DNA of 64,000 nt from JAWVZB01 sp033722375 (GTDB lineage: Bacteria; Actinomycetota; Nitriliruptoria; Nitriliruptorales; Nitriliruptoraceae). The position numbers and the translations under genes are program-made. The notes beneath the pieces are model-generated. The model made no database searches. It saw nothing but the letters and a program-made list of their open reading frames with translations, and was not told where the DNA came from. Positions 9,015 to 16,731 of this stretch are shown here, in pieces. How positions within the stretch are numbered: the stretch's first letter is position 1; each line of letters starts with the position of its first letter. The DNA is taken from assembly GCA_033722375.1 (NCBI GenBank), contig JAWVZB010000002.1, positions 1 through 64,000 of the forward strand. The letters are read 5' to 3'.

Positions 9015-9392
9015 CTATCGCCCAGTTTCGTCGCGCCGCTTGTCCTCGAGACACAGGGTGGCGTAGGGGATCGCCTCGAGCCGCTCCCGCTCGATCCAGT
9101 CACCGCAGCGCTCACAACGGCCGTACTCCCCCTCGTCCATCCGCTGAAGGGCGTGGTCGATCTCCTTCAGGAGCCGCCGGGCGTGGTTCGCGAGGCTCTG
9201 GGCACGCCCTCGCTCGTAGTTCGCGGAGCCGGTGTCGGCCAGGTCGTCGTCGAACCCTCCGTCGCGCCAGTTCTTGATGTCCGACTCGGAATCGAGGTCC
9301 TCGACCTGGTCGAGGAGTTGCTCGCGCTCAGCCTCGAGCGCCTCACGGAGCTCCGCGAGCATCTTCTTGGTGGGCTTCTTCTGGGTCGGCAT
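9015..9392 (-). CDS. DksA/TraR-family zinc-finger protein with an incomplete cysteine set
   Basis: A 125-aa protein of the DksA/TraR C4-type family, which in other bacteria binds the RNA polymerase secondary channel. Residues 8-90 form a charged coiled coil, followed by the C-terminal zinc-finger region (CERCGDWIERERLEAIPYA). Only three of the four usual cysteines are present: C93, C96 and C114. The fourth position is aspartate (D117, CLED instead of CxxC). Zinc may still be held with D117 or not at all. ATG at 9392 was chosen because it begins the typical MPTQKKPTKKMLAELR run. In actinobacteria this gene commonly sits between ileS and lspA, as here. Confidence 0.88.
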   Translation of the reverse strand: MPTQKKPTKKMLAELREALEAEREQLLDQVEDLDSESDIKNWRDGGFDDDLADTGSANYERGRAQSLANHARRLLKEIDHALQRMDEGEYGRCERCGDWIERERLEAIPYATLCLEDKRRDETGR

Positions 9393-9509
9393 GGGGCCGC
9401 GGACCGTACCAGGCCACGCACCACGAGCCACATGGGAGTGGGGGGCCGACGAGTGACCGGATCCAGGGTGCACATCGGGGTCGGACGCGCGTATCCTGAC
9501 CGCTCAACG

Positions 9510-9775
9510 CCACGACGAGGACGCGGCGCGCGGATACGCCCCGCCACGAGCGAGCCGGGACGGTGGGAGCCGGCGGCGAGGTCCGTACGCCATCACCTCC
9601 GAGCGGCCCGCCCGAACCGCAGGCGCCAGTAGGGCAGGACGGACAGCGCACGACACGCGCACCACGAAGTGGGCGGCTCACCGCCGCCAACGAGGGTGGT
9701 ACCGCGGCGCCCAGAGCGTGAGGACGCTCCCCGTCGTCCCTCGGGACACGATGACCCGTCCCGGAGGACGACGAG
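9510..9775 (+). promoter_or_regulatory. T-box riboswitch leader of ileS (isoleucine-specific, ATC specifier)
   Basis: The diagnostic T-box sequence AACGAGGGTGGTACCGCGG lies at 9689-9707 and matches the consensus AAnnGGGUGGnACCGCG. A short stem I hairpin is visible (GCCGG 9554-9558 pairing with CCGGC 9570-9574), followed by a candidate specifier codon ATC at 9592-9594, correct for tRNA-Ile. The antiterminator/antisequestrator pairing is CGAGGG (9691-9696) with CCCTCG (9738-9743). A mutually exclusive hairpin pairs CGTCGTCC (9732-9739) with GGACGACG (9766-9773). That hairpin has no T-tract and ends just before the ribosome site GAGG (9780-9783), so control of translation is more likely than transcription termination. 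The bases from 9393 to about 9510 show no further feature. Confidence 0.9.
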
Positions 9776-9788
9776 ACACGAGGCGCCA

Positions 9789-12700
9789 ATGACGCAGTAC
9801 ACCGCTCCCGAGCCTTCTGGCGACGACCAACCGGCGACGTCACCGAGCCGCTGGCCAGTGGTGTCGACGAGCCCGGACTTCCCTGCCCTCGAGGAGGAGG
9901 TCCTCGAGGCCTGGCGCCGCAACGAGGTCTTCAAGCGCTCCATCGAACTGCGTGAGGACGGCCCGTTGTGGACCTTCTACGAGGGCCCGCCGACCGCCAA
10001 CGGCATGCCCGGCGCCCACCACGTCGAAGCGCGCGCCTTCAAGGACGCCTTCCCTCGTTACCGCACCATGAAGGGCTACCGCGTGCCCCGGAAGGGCGGC
10101 TGGGACTGCCACGGGCTCCCGGTCGAGCTCGAGATCGAGAAGGAGCTCGGGCTCAACTCGAAGGCCGACATCGAGCGGTACGGGATCGAGGAGTTCAACC
10201 GCCGCTGCCGCGAGTCGGTCACCCGCTACGTCGATGCCTGGATGGAGTTGACCGACCGGATCGGGTTCTGGGTCGACATGGACGACCCGTACTGGACGAT
10301 GGATCCGAGCTACGTCGACTCGCTGTGGTGGGGGCTCAAGGAGCTGTGGGATGCGGGCCTGATCTTCGAGGACCACCGGGTGACGCCCTACTGCGCGCGC
10401 TGCGGCACCGGGCTGTCGGACGCCGAGGTGGCGCAGGGCTACGAGACGGTCGAGGACCCGTCGGTCCACGTCCGCTTCCCGCTCGTCGACGCCGAAGGCG
10501 ACCTCGAGCAGGCCGGCCTCGTGGTCTGGACCACCACGCCCTGGACGCTGCCGTCCAACACCGCGGTCGCGGTCGGCCGGGACGTGCGCTACCTCCTGGT
10601 CGAGACCTACGGCGACCGGCTGGTGATCGCCGCCGACCGCCTCGAACCGGTCCTGGGTGAAGAGGTGGTCGTGATCCGTGAGGTGGCGGTCGACGAGCTG
10701 CTCGGTCTCCACTACGAGGCCCCGTTCACGCTGGTCGATCCCGACCGGGACTACCGCTACGTGGTCGAGGGCGAGTTCGTGACGACCGACGCCGGCTCCG
10801 GTCTCGTCCACATGGCTCCCGCGTTCGGTGCGGACTACCTCGAGGTCGGACGCCGGGAGGGGCTGCCGGTCATCAACCCGGTCGATCTCGACGGCCGGTT
10901 CACGACCGGGCCGTGGGAAGGCACGTTCGTCAAGGACGCCGACCCCGAGATCGTCGCGGCGCTGGACGAGTCTGGTGTGCTGCTGCGCTCCGGCACCTAC
11001 GAGCACACCTACCCCTTCTGCTGGCGCTGCAAGCGACCACTCATCTACTACGCGAAGCCGTCGTGGTACATCCGCACGACGGCGAAGCGCGAGGAGCTCC
11101 TCGAGAACAACCAGAAGATCGAGTGGTACCCCGAGCACATCCGGGAGGGTCGGTTCGGCAACTGGCTCGAGAACAACGTGGATTGGGCGCTGTCCCGTGA
11201 CCGCTACTGGGGAACGCCACTGCCGTTCTGGCGGTGCAACGACTGCGATCACGTCACCGTCGTCGCCTCTCGCGCGGAGCTCGGCGATCGGGCGGGGCGG
11301 GACCTGTCCGAGCTCGACCCGCACCGTCCCTACGTCGACGAGATCGAGCTGCGTTGCGAACAGTGCGGCGGTCGACAGCAGCGCATCCCTGACGTCGCGG
11401 ACGCGTGGTTCGACTCGGGCGCCATGCCGTACGCCCAGTGGGGCTACCCCCACAAGGGTCAGGAGGAGTTCGAGAAGCATTTCCCCGCGGACTTCATCTG
11501 CGAGGCGATCGACCAGACCCGCGGCTGGTTCTACACGCTGCTCGCGGAATCCACCCTGCTCTTCGACGACACCTCCTACGAGACGTGCCTCTGCCTCGGC
11601 CACATCGTGGACGAGGACGGCGTCAAGATGTCGAAGTCGAAGGGCAACATCCTCGATCCCTGGGACCTCATCCACACCCACGGCGCGGACGCTCTGCGCT
11701 GGCTGATGCTCGGCGAGGGCAGCCCGTGGGTGAACCGGCGGGTGGGCCACCACGTCCTCGAGGACCTCGTGCGGCGGTTCTTCCTGACGCTGTGGAACAC
11801 CCATTACTTCTTCCTCACCTACGCCGCCATCGACGGCTTCGCTCCCCGCGACGGTCGCCCCGACCCGGTGGACAGACCGCTCGCCGACCGGTGGGCGCTC
11901 GCGGAGCTCGCCGCGGTGATCGACGACGTCGACGAGGCGATGGAGCGCTACGACTCGTCGACTGCATGCCGCCGCATCGAGGCCTTCGTCGACGACCTGT
12001 CGAACTGGTACGTCCGGCGCAACCGGCGGCGGTTCTGGAAGGCGGCTGACGACGACCCAAGGGACAAGCTCGCGGCCTACGCAACCCTCCACACGTGTCT
12101 CGCGATGGTGGCGCGGCTCATGGCGCCATTCGCCCCGTTCGTCGCCGACCGGTTGTGGGCCGACCTGGTGCGCTCACAGGACGAAGACGCACCGCTGTCG
12201 GTGCACCTCACCCACTTCCCGTCCCCGCCCGACGACTGGCGTGACGAGTGGCTCCGCGGGGCGATGACCACCGTGCGCCGCGTTGTGGAGCTGGGTCGGC
12301 AGGCCCGCAACGAGGCCGGCAGCAAGACCCGTCAGCCGCTGGCGCGTGCGCTCGTCACCGTGCCGCCCAAGGAGCGCGAGGGCCTCCGCGAGCTCCTCGA
12401 CGAGGTCGCGGACGAGCTCAACGTCAAGGAGGTCGAGCTCAGCGACGCGACCAGCGACCTCGTGCGCCGCACCCTGAAACCGAACTTCGCAACCCTCGGC
12501 CCCCGCTTCCAGTCCGATGCTCCACGCGTCGCCGACGCGATCCGGGAGCTCGAACCCGACCGTGCGGCACAGGTCGCCGACCGGCTCGACGCCGAGGGCC
12601 GAGCCGAGATCGTCGTCGACGGTGAGCCGGTCGAGATCAGCCCCGACGCCGTGGAGGTGGTGGAGACCCCGCGCACCGGCTGGCACGTCGCCAGCGACGG

Positions 12701-13007
12701 TGCCACCTCCATCGCGCTCGACCTCGAACTCGACCGCGAGCTGCAGGTCGAGGGTGCCGCTCGGGAGCTCGTGCGCGCGCTCAACGACCGCCGCAAGGAG
12801 CTCGACCTCGCGCTCGACCGCCGGGTCGAGGTCACCATCCACGCCACCCCACCCGAACTGGACCAGGACCTCGCCGACGGCGGTTGGTACGACACGATCG
12901 CCCGCGAGGTACTGGCGACCCGGGTGCACCGTCGTCCCGAAGCCGAGGCGACCGAGGTGGACCTGGGCGAGCTCGGCGCGGCCGAGGTGGCGGTCCTGAC
13001 CGGATGA
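9789..13007 (+). CDS. ileS: Isoleucyl-tRNA synthetase, IleS2 (eukaryote-like) type with GXHH signature
   Basis: Class I synthetase (1072 aa) that charges tRNA-Ile. The second lysine motif KMSKS is at 613-617, the CP1 editing domain contains WTTTPWTLPSNTA, and the long C-terminal anticodon-binding domain has the length of the IleS2 type. The first signature, normally HIGH (HxGH), reads GAHH at residues 75-78 in PPTANGMPGAHHVEAR. Positions one and three are thus swapped, as in a described subset of IleS2 enzymes. IleS2 enzymes are generally less sensitive to mupirocin than IleS1; here that is inference only. ATG at 9789 follows GAGG by five bases. The stop overlaps the next gene (ATGA). It lies on the strand opposite to dnaE, lspA and the dcw cluster. 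Confidence 0.97.
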   Translation: MTQYTAPEPSGDDQPATSPSRWPVVSTSPDFPALEEEVLEAWRRNEVFKRSIELREDGPLWTFYEGPPTANGMPGAHHVEARAFKDAFPRYRTMKGYRVPRKGGWDCHGLPVELEIEKELGLNSKADIERYGIEEFNRRCRESVTRYVDAWMELTDRIGFWVDMDDPYWTMDPSYVDSLWWGLKELWDAGLIFEDHRVTPYCARCGTGLSDAEVAQGYETVEDPSVHVRFPLVDAEGDLEQAGLVVWTTTPWTLPSNTAVAVGRDVRYLLVETYGDRLVIAADRLEPVLGEEVVVIREVAVDELLGLHYEAPFTLVDPDRDYRYVVEGEFVTTDAGSGLVHMAPAFGADYLEVGRREGLPVINPVDLDGRFTTGPWEGTFVKDADPEIVAALDESGVLLRSGTYEHTYPFCWRCKRPLIYYAKPSWYIRTTAKREELLENNQKIEWYPEHIREGRFGNWLENNVDWALSRDRYWGTPLPFWRCNDCDHVTVVASRAELGDRAGRDLSELDPHRPYVDEIELRCEQCGGRQQRIPDVADAWFDSGAMPYAQWGYPHKGQEEFEKHFPADFICEAIDQTRGWFYTLLAESTLLFDDTSYETCLCLGHIVDEDGVKMSKSKGNILDPWDLIHTHGADALRWLMLGEGSPWVNRRVGHHVLEDLVRRFFLTLWNTHYFFLTYAAIDGFAPRDGRPDPVDRPLADRWALAELAAVIDDVDEAMERYDSSTACRRIEAFVDDLSNWYVRRNRRRFWKAADDDPRDKLAAYATLHTCLAMVARLMAPFAPFVADRLWADLVRSQDEDAPLSVHLTHFPSPPDDWRDEWLRGAMTTVRRVVELGRQARNEAGSKTRQPLARALVTVPPKEREGLRELLDEVADELNVKEVELSDATSDLVRRTLKPNFATLGPRFQSDAPRVADAIRELEPDRAAQVADRLDAEGRAEIVVDGEPVEISPDAVEVVETPRTGWHVASDGATSIALDLELDRELQVEGAARELVRALNDRRKELDLALDRRVEVTIHATPPELDQDLADGGWYDTIAREVLATRVHRRPEAEATEVDLGELGAAEVAVLTG

Positions 13008-13579
13008 GACGCCTGGCCTGGCTCGCCGTGGGGACGACCCTGGCCGCGGGGGTCGTCGGGGTCTGGCGGCAGCGCCGCGAGGCGGTGGAGGCCCGAACCC
13101 AGGGACGCTCCCCCCGCCGCCCCATCGGACTCGCGGACACCCCCCAGATGGGGGCGCTTGCCACGCAACTCGCGACGTGGGTGCCCCCACGCCCCTCCAC
13201 CAGGGCCGGCAGGCTCGCGGCCGCGCTCTGGGCGCTCCCGCTCACCGTGGCCGGGCTCGGCTTCGGCATCGCATCGGGGGGCCGTCCGCGATGGGACGAA
13301 GGGCTGGGCTGCCTCGTCTTCGAACGCTCCGGCGGCGTGTCGGGGCGCATCCTCCAGACGATCGGGGCGAGGGCGAACGCGATGGGCCAGGTGGTGGTCG
13401 TCACCGCGGACAGCGGCTCCGAGCGTCTGCTCGCTCACGAGGCCGTTCACGTGCGGCAAGCCGAACGCCTCGGGCCGCTGCTGTTCGTCGCGTACACCTG
13501 GCTGGCAGCCCGATACGGCTACGCCGACCACCCGCTCGAACGGGCCGCGCGACTCGGAGCCGAGACCGCGAACACCTGA
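13004..13579 (+). CDS. Membrane-associated HExxH protein (putative metallopeptidase), unknown role
   Basis: A 191-aa protein translationally coupled to ileS (ATGA overlap at 13004). It has a hydrophobic N-terminus (5-20) and a second hydrophobic segment at about 72-91. A C-terminal stretch carries HEAVH at 145-149, within LLAHEAVHVRQAERLG, then a hydrophobic run and HPLERAAR. HExxH is the zinc-binding and catalytic motif of many metallopeptidases, and a later glutamate (E179) could be the third ligand. Small actinobacterial proteins with this HEAVHVRQ arrangement are usually left as hypothetical. Catalysis is not shown by sequence alone. Confidence 0.72.
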   Translation: MRRLAWLAVGTTLAAGVVGVWRQRREAVEARTQGRSPRRPIGLADTPQMGALATQLATWVPPRPSTRAGRLAAALWALPLTVAGLGFGIASGGRPRWDEGLGCLVFERSGGVSGRILQTIGARANAMGQVVVVTADSGSERLLAHEAVHVRQAERLGPLLFVAYTWLAARYGYADHPLERAARLGAETANT

Positions 13580-13591
13580 ACTGTCTCGGGG

Positions 13592-14377
13592 CTACTTCAG
13601 CCCGCTCTTGATGGTCTTCGCGGTCGCCTCGCCGATGCCGGGTACCTCGCTGAGTTCATCGATCGACGCGTCCTTCATCGCCTCGATGGAGTCGAACTTC
13701 TCGAGGAGCGCATCCTGCTTGGCGGGCCCGATCCCCTTGATGCCGGCGAGCTGCTTGCGTGCTTCGGCACCCGTGGTCTTCTTGGCCGTCTTCTTCTTCG
13801 CAGCCTTCTTCTTGGTCTTCTTGGCTGCCTTCTTCTTGGTCTTCTTGGCTGCCTTCTTCTTGGTGGCCTTCTTGGTGGTCTTCTTGGTGGTCTTCTTCGC
13901 AGCCGTTTTCTTCTTCGCGACCTTCTTGGGCGGCGGAGCATCCGCCTCTGTCTCAGCCGGCTCGTCTGCCCCTGCCGCGGCCGCGGGCTCCGCCGTCTCG
14001 GCCGCCGGCTTCGACGCGACCTTCTTCACCGCCGTCTTCTTCGGCGCGTCAGCCGCGGAGGTCTTCTTGACGACCACATCGGAGTCCCCCGACGGCCGAA
14101 CCGCACTGACATCACCCGATCCACCTTCCCCACGAGACGTGGGCCGCGAGGAACCGCTGGGGCGCACCGGGGCCGCCCCTCCGGTCCCCGGTCCGTAGCC
14201 GCTGCGCTGGCTGGCGGGGCGGGCACGACGCCGCTGGAGCACCCCGATGCCGAGGAAGATCATCGCGAGCACACAGGCGGCGATGGACGCGTAGATGAGC
14301 TCGAGGCCGGTCTGGAAGAAACCAGCGATGAGCAGCACCGCGGCGGCGATGACGAGGATCAAGCTCAGAACGATCAA
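13592..14377 (-). CDS. Two-helix membrane protein with lysine-rich histone-like tail and C-terminal HhH domain
   Basis: A 261-aa chimera. Two membrane helices span about 2-19 and 27-48, followed by a low-complexity linker. Residues 150-201 are almost only Lys, Ala and Thr, resembling histone H1 tails and including tandem AAKKTKKK units. Residues 204-261 form a helix-hairpin-helix domain with GIKGIGPAK and VPGIGEATA hairpins, as in nonspecific DNA binders. The parts suggest a membrane-tethered DNA-binding protein, but no function is known to me. It lies downstream of divIVA on the same strand and converges with the HExxH gene, 12 bp apart. The lysine-rich repeats are also a 24-bp DNA tandem repeat near 13800-13860. 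Confidence 0.82.
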   Translation of the reverse strand: MIVLSLILVIAAAVLLIAGFFQTGLELIYASIAACVLAMIFLGIGVLQRRRARPASQRSGYGPGTGGAAPVRPSGSSRPTSRGEGGSGDVSAVRPSGDSDVVVKKTSAADAPKKTAVKKVASKPAAETAEPAAAAGADEPAETEADAPPPKKVAKKKTAAKKTTKKTTKKATKKKAAKKTKKKAAKKTKKKAAKKKTAKKTTGAEARKQLAGIKGIGPAKQDALLEKFDSIEAMKDASIDELSEVPGIGEATAKTIKSGLK

Positions 14378-14484
14378 GAGGAGCTCTCCCGTTGGGATCG
14401 TTGTGCGGATCGCGGTGGGGCGGCGGGCAGCGTAGTCGGCTCCAGGGCGGATCCGAACGTGCCCACCCGTCCACCAGTGACGGT

Positions 14485-15255
14485 TCAGTCGTGTTCGGTG
14501 TCGGTGGGGCCTGGTTCTCGGTCGGCGTCGTCGTCACCCCACAGTGGTTCGGGCTCGCCCTCCCTGGGGGTCTCGTCGTCGGCAGGGATCGGCTCGTCGG
14601 TCTCCCGAACACGGACGGTGAGCCGGGGGCCGTCAGGTGGCGAGCTATCACCCAAGTTCGACGTGTCCAGGGGGATGTCCTCCTCCCCCTCGTCCGGCGC
14701 GACGTGCTCTCCCGTCTCGACGCCGGTCGGGAGGTTCGGCGGGCGGGTCGGGATCTCGTCGAGGAGCCGCAACTGCTCGTCGAGGTGGGCCCGGAGCCGA
14801 CTCCGGTAGTCCCGCTCGAACATCCGCAACGCCTCGATGTGGGCTTCGATCGCCTGACGGCGGCGGCGGATCTCCGCCTCCTCGGCCCTCGCAGCCTGGA
14901 CCGCCTCGAGCCGCACCTCCTCGGCCTCGAGCTTGGCCTCCTCGACGATCGCGGCCGCCTCCCGCCGCGCGTCGTCGACGATCTCGGCCGCCCGCTGCTT
15001 GGCCTCCTCGAGCGACTGTTCGGCGGCCCGTTGCGCGGTGACGAGGGTGCGCTTCAGGGTCGCCTCGGTCTCGGAGGCGGACGCGAGCCGCTGTTCCGAC
15101 ACCTCGAGACGCTGCGAGAGGTCGTCGACCTCTCGCTGAGTCTCCTCGAGCGTGTCCGCGATCTGGTCCAGCAGGTCATCGACCTGCTTGACCGAGTAGC
15201 CCCGCACCGACTGCTTGAGCGGGTAGTTGACGATGTCGTCCGCAGAGAGCGTCAT
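14485..15255 (-). CDS. divIVA: DivIVA/Wag31-family cell-pole and septum protein
   Basis: A 256-aa coiled-coil protein. The N-terminal DivIVA domain (about 1-60) includes the actinobacterial pattern NYPLKQSVRGYSVKQVDDLL. A long Ala/Glu/Arg coiled coil runs to about 165, and the C-terminal third is acidic and Pro-rich, probably disordered. DivIVA/Wag31 binds negatively curved membrane, marks poles or septa and directs peptidoglycan growth in actinobacteria. It closes the ftsZ-pgeF-yggS-sepF-yggT-divIVA run. Confidence 0.95.
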   Translation of the reverse strand: MTLSADDIVNYPLKQSVRGYSVKQVDDLLDQIADTLEETQREVDDLSQRLEVSEQRLASASETEATLKRTLVTAQRAAEQSLEEAKQRAAEIVDDARREAAAIVEEAKLEAEEVRLEAVQAARAEEAEIRRRRQAIEAHIEALRMFERDYRSRLRAHLDEQLRLLDEIPTRPPNLPTGVETGEHVAPDEGEEDIPLDTSNLGDSSPPDGPRLTVRVRETDEPIPADDETPREGEPEPLWGDDDADREPGPTDTEHD

Positions 15256-15265
15256 GGTTCCCCCA

Positions 15266-15520
15266 TCAGCAGATCAACTCCTGCAGGATGATCACGGCGA
15301 AGAAGAGAACGAGGATCGACAGATCGAGGCCCATCCCACCGAACCGCACCGGGGGTATCAGCCGACGCAGCGGGGCTGCGAGTGGCTCCACGAGCGCGCG
15401 GACCCCCCTCACGACCGGCAGGATCGGTTCCGGGGGCCGCGGCACCCACGAGAACACGACGTGGGCGATCAGGACGGCCAGGTACGCCGTGGTGAGCCAG
15501 CAGAGAACATCGGAGACCAT
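15266..15520 (-). CDS. yggT: YggT-family membrane protein
   Basis: An 84-aa protein with two hydrophobic segments (about 4-22 and 58-82) flanking a loop with PLLRRLIPP-like residues (PLRRLIPPVRFGGMGLDLS), the hallmark of YggT. The biochemical role is not established; linkage to sepF and ftsZ in Gram-positive bacteria suggests division or envelope work. ATG at 15520 lies one base after the sepF stop, so the longer frame seen upstream is rejected. Confidence 0.9.
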   Translation of the reverse strand: MVSDVLCWLTTAYLAVLIAHVVFSWVPRPPEPILPVVRGVRALVEPLAAPLRRLIPPVRFGGMGLDLSILVLFFAVIILQELIC

Positions 15521-15521
15521 C

Positions 15522-15992
15522 TCAGGCCTGCGGCTCGTAGCCGAGCGAGGCGAGACGATCGAGCTCGTCGGCCCCGAGCTCGACCCCGTCCGGCGCCAGG
15601 ACGAACGCCCGGGCTCCCGCCTTCCGCAGTCGGCCATGGAGGGCGTAGGTCACGCCACTCACGAAGTCGAGGATGCGCCTGGCCTCGCCACGGTCGAGCC
15701 CCGACAGGTCGAACAGGACCGGGTGCCCGGCCCGGTACTGGGCTCCGATCTCGGCGGCATCGTCGAAGCTGACGACGTCCACGACGGCGACCCGGCCCCG
15801 ACCCCCTTGGGCCCGCACGTGTGCAGCACCGGGCTCCGGCACGCGGAGTGGCCGGACGTTCGAGGCGTGGACCGGCTGCTGCTCTCGCTCGCGGGCGGCT
15901 GGCTCGTCCCCCCCGAAACGCTGCGGCAGATCCTCGGCCTCGGTCTCCTCGACCAGGCCCAGGTAGATGAGAGTCTTGCGCCACACACTCAT
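15522..15992 (-). CDS. sepF: Cell-division protein SepF
   Basis: FtsZ membrane anchor and assembly factor, essential where FtsA is absent, as it is in this cluster. The 156-aa protein starts with an amphipathic membrane-targeting helix (MSVWRKTLIYLGLVEE). A variable linker follows, then the SepF core at about 75-150 (VDVVSFDDAAEIG, PVLFDLSGLDRGEARRILDF, FVLAPDGVELG). ATG at 15992 was preferred over an upstream in-frame ATG because it starts the conserved helix. Confidence 0.95.
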   Translation of the reverse strand: MSVWRKTLIYLGLVEETEAEDLPQRFGGDEPAAREREQQPVHASNVRPLRVPEPGAAHVRAQGGRGRVAVVDVVSFDDAAEIGAQYRAGHPVLFDLSGLDRGEARRILDFVSGVTYALHGRLRKAGARAFVLAPDGVELGADELDRLASLGYEPQA

Positions 15993-15999
15993 GCTGGAT

Positions 16000-16731
16000 T
16001 CACCAACTCCCCTCGAGGTCACGCGCAGGTGACCACGCTCGCGGGCCGCGTTCTCCGAAGAGGGCCGTGCCGACGCGGACCATCGTCGCCCCCTCCTCCA
16101 CCGCGGCTTCCAGGTCCGCCGTCATCCCCATGGACAAATCGCCCTCCGTGCTCGCGTCCGCCCACAGTTCGTCTCGGAGCTGTCGCAACCGGGCGAAGAC
16201 CGGACGAGCCGTCTCGGCCGGGTCGGCGTCGGCCGGCGGTAGCGGCGGCATCGTCATCAAGCCGGTCACTGTGAGGTGGGATCGGTCCCGAGCGTACGCG
16301 ACGAGATCATCGAGGTCGTCCAAGCCACACCCACCCTTCCGTGGGTCGTCCCCCACGTTGACCTGGACGAGAGTCTCGACGGTGACCTCCTCGCGCTCGG
16401 CCAGCCGCTCGAGGCGGTCGACGAGGGATCGGCGGTCGACCGAGTGGATTACCGCGCCGGTGCCGACGAGTGCGTTCGCCTTCCTGCTCTGGAGCTGGCC
16501 GATGAAGTGCCACTTGGCCCCCTCGACGCGCTCGCGCTTCGCGACGAACTCCTCGACACGGTTCTCGCCCAGATCGGTGACGCCGAGGTCGACCGCTTCC
16601 TGCGCGACCGCCGGCGGGTGGGTCTTGGTGACGCCGATGATCCGGACGTCCTCGGGGCGCCGTCCGCCACGCGCGGCGGCAGCCTCGATGCGCTCCTGCA
16701 CCGTCGCCAGCCGGTCCGCGAGCTCGGTCAC
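16000..16731 (-). CDS. yggS: YggS-family pyridoxal-phosphate homeostasis protein
   Basis: A 243-aa single-domain PLP-binding TIM-barrel protein (PROSC/YggS/YlmE family) that controls free PLP and has no confirmed catalytic activity. Seen motifs are GVTKTHPP with the PLP-binding lysine, LGENRVEEF, WHFIGQLQSRKAN, HSVDR and LSMGMTADLEAAV near the phosphate-binding end. The GTG start at 16731 overlaps the pgeF stop (GTGA). Position between pgeF and sepF is conserved in the Gram-positive dcw cluster. Confidence 0.94.
   Translation of the reverse strand: MTELADRLATVQERIEAAAARGGRRPEDVRIIGVTKTHPPAVAQEAVDLGVTDLGENRVEEFVAKRERVEGAKWHFIGQLQSRKANALVGTGAVIHSVDRRSLVDRLERLAEREEVTVETLVQVNVGDDPRKGGCGLDDLDDLVAYARDRSHLTVTGLMTMPPLPPADADPAETARPVFARLRQLRDELWADASTEGDLSMGMTADLEAAVEEGATMVRVGTALFGERGPRAWSPARDLEGSW

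Noticed and set aside
9840..12092. A 750-aa minus-strand open frame inside ileS
   Set aside because: Antisense shadow of ileS; low-complexity Val/Glu/Arg composition and no recognisable motif.
13800..13860. Tandem CTTCTTGGTC-type repeats considered as a CRISPR or VNTR locus
   Set aside because: They lie inside the coding sequence and translate to the Lys/Ala AAKKTKKK repeats of the HhH membrane protein; there are no spacers.
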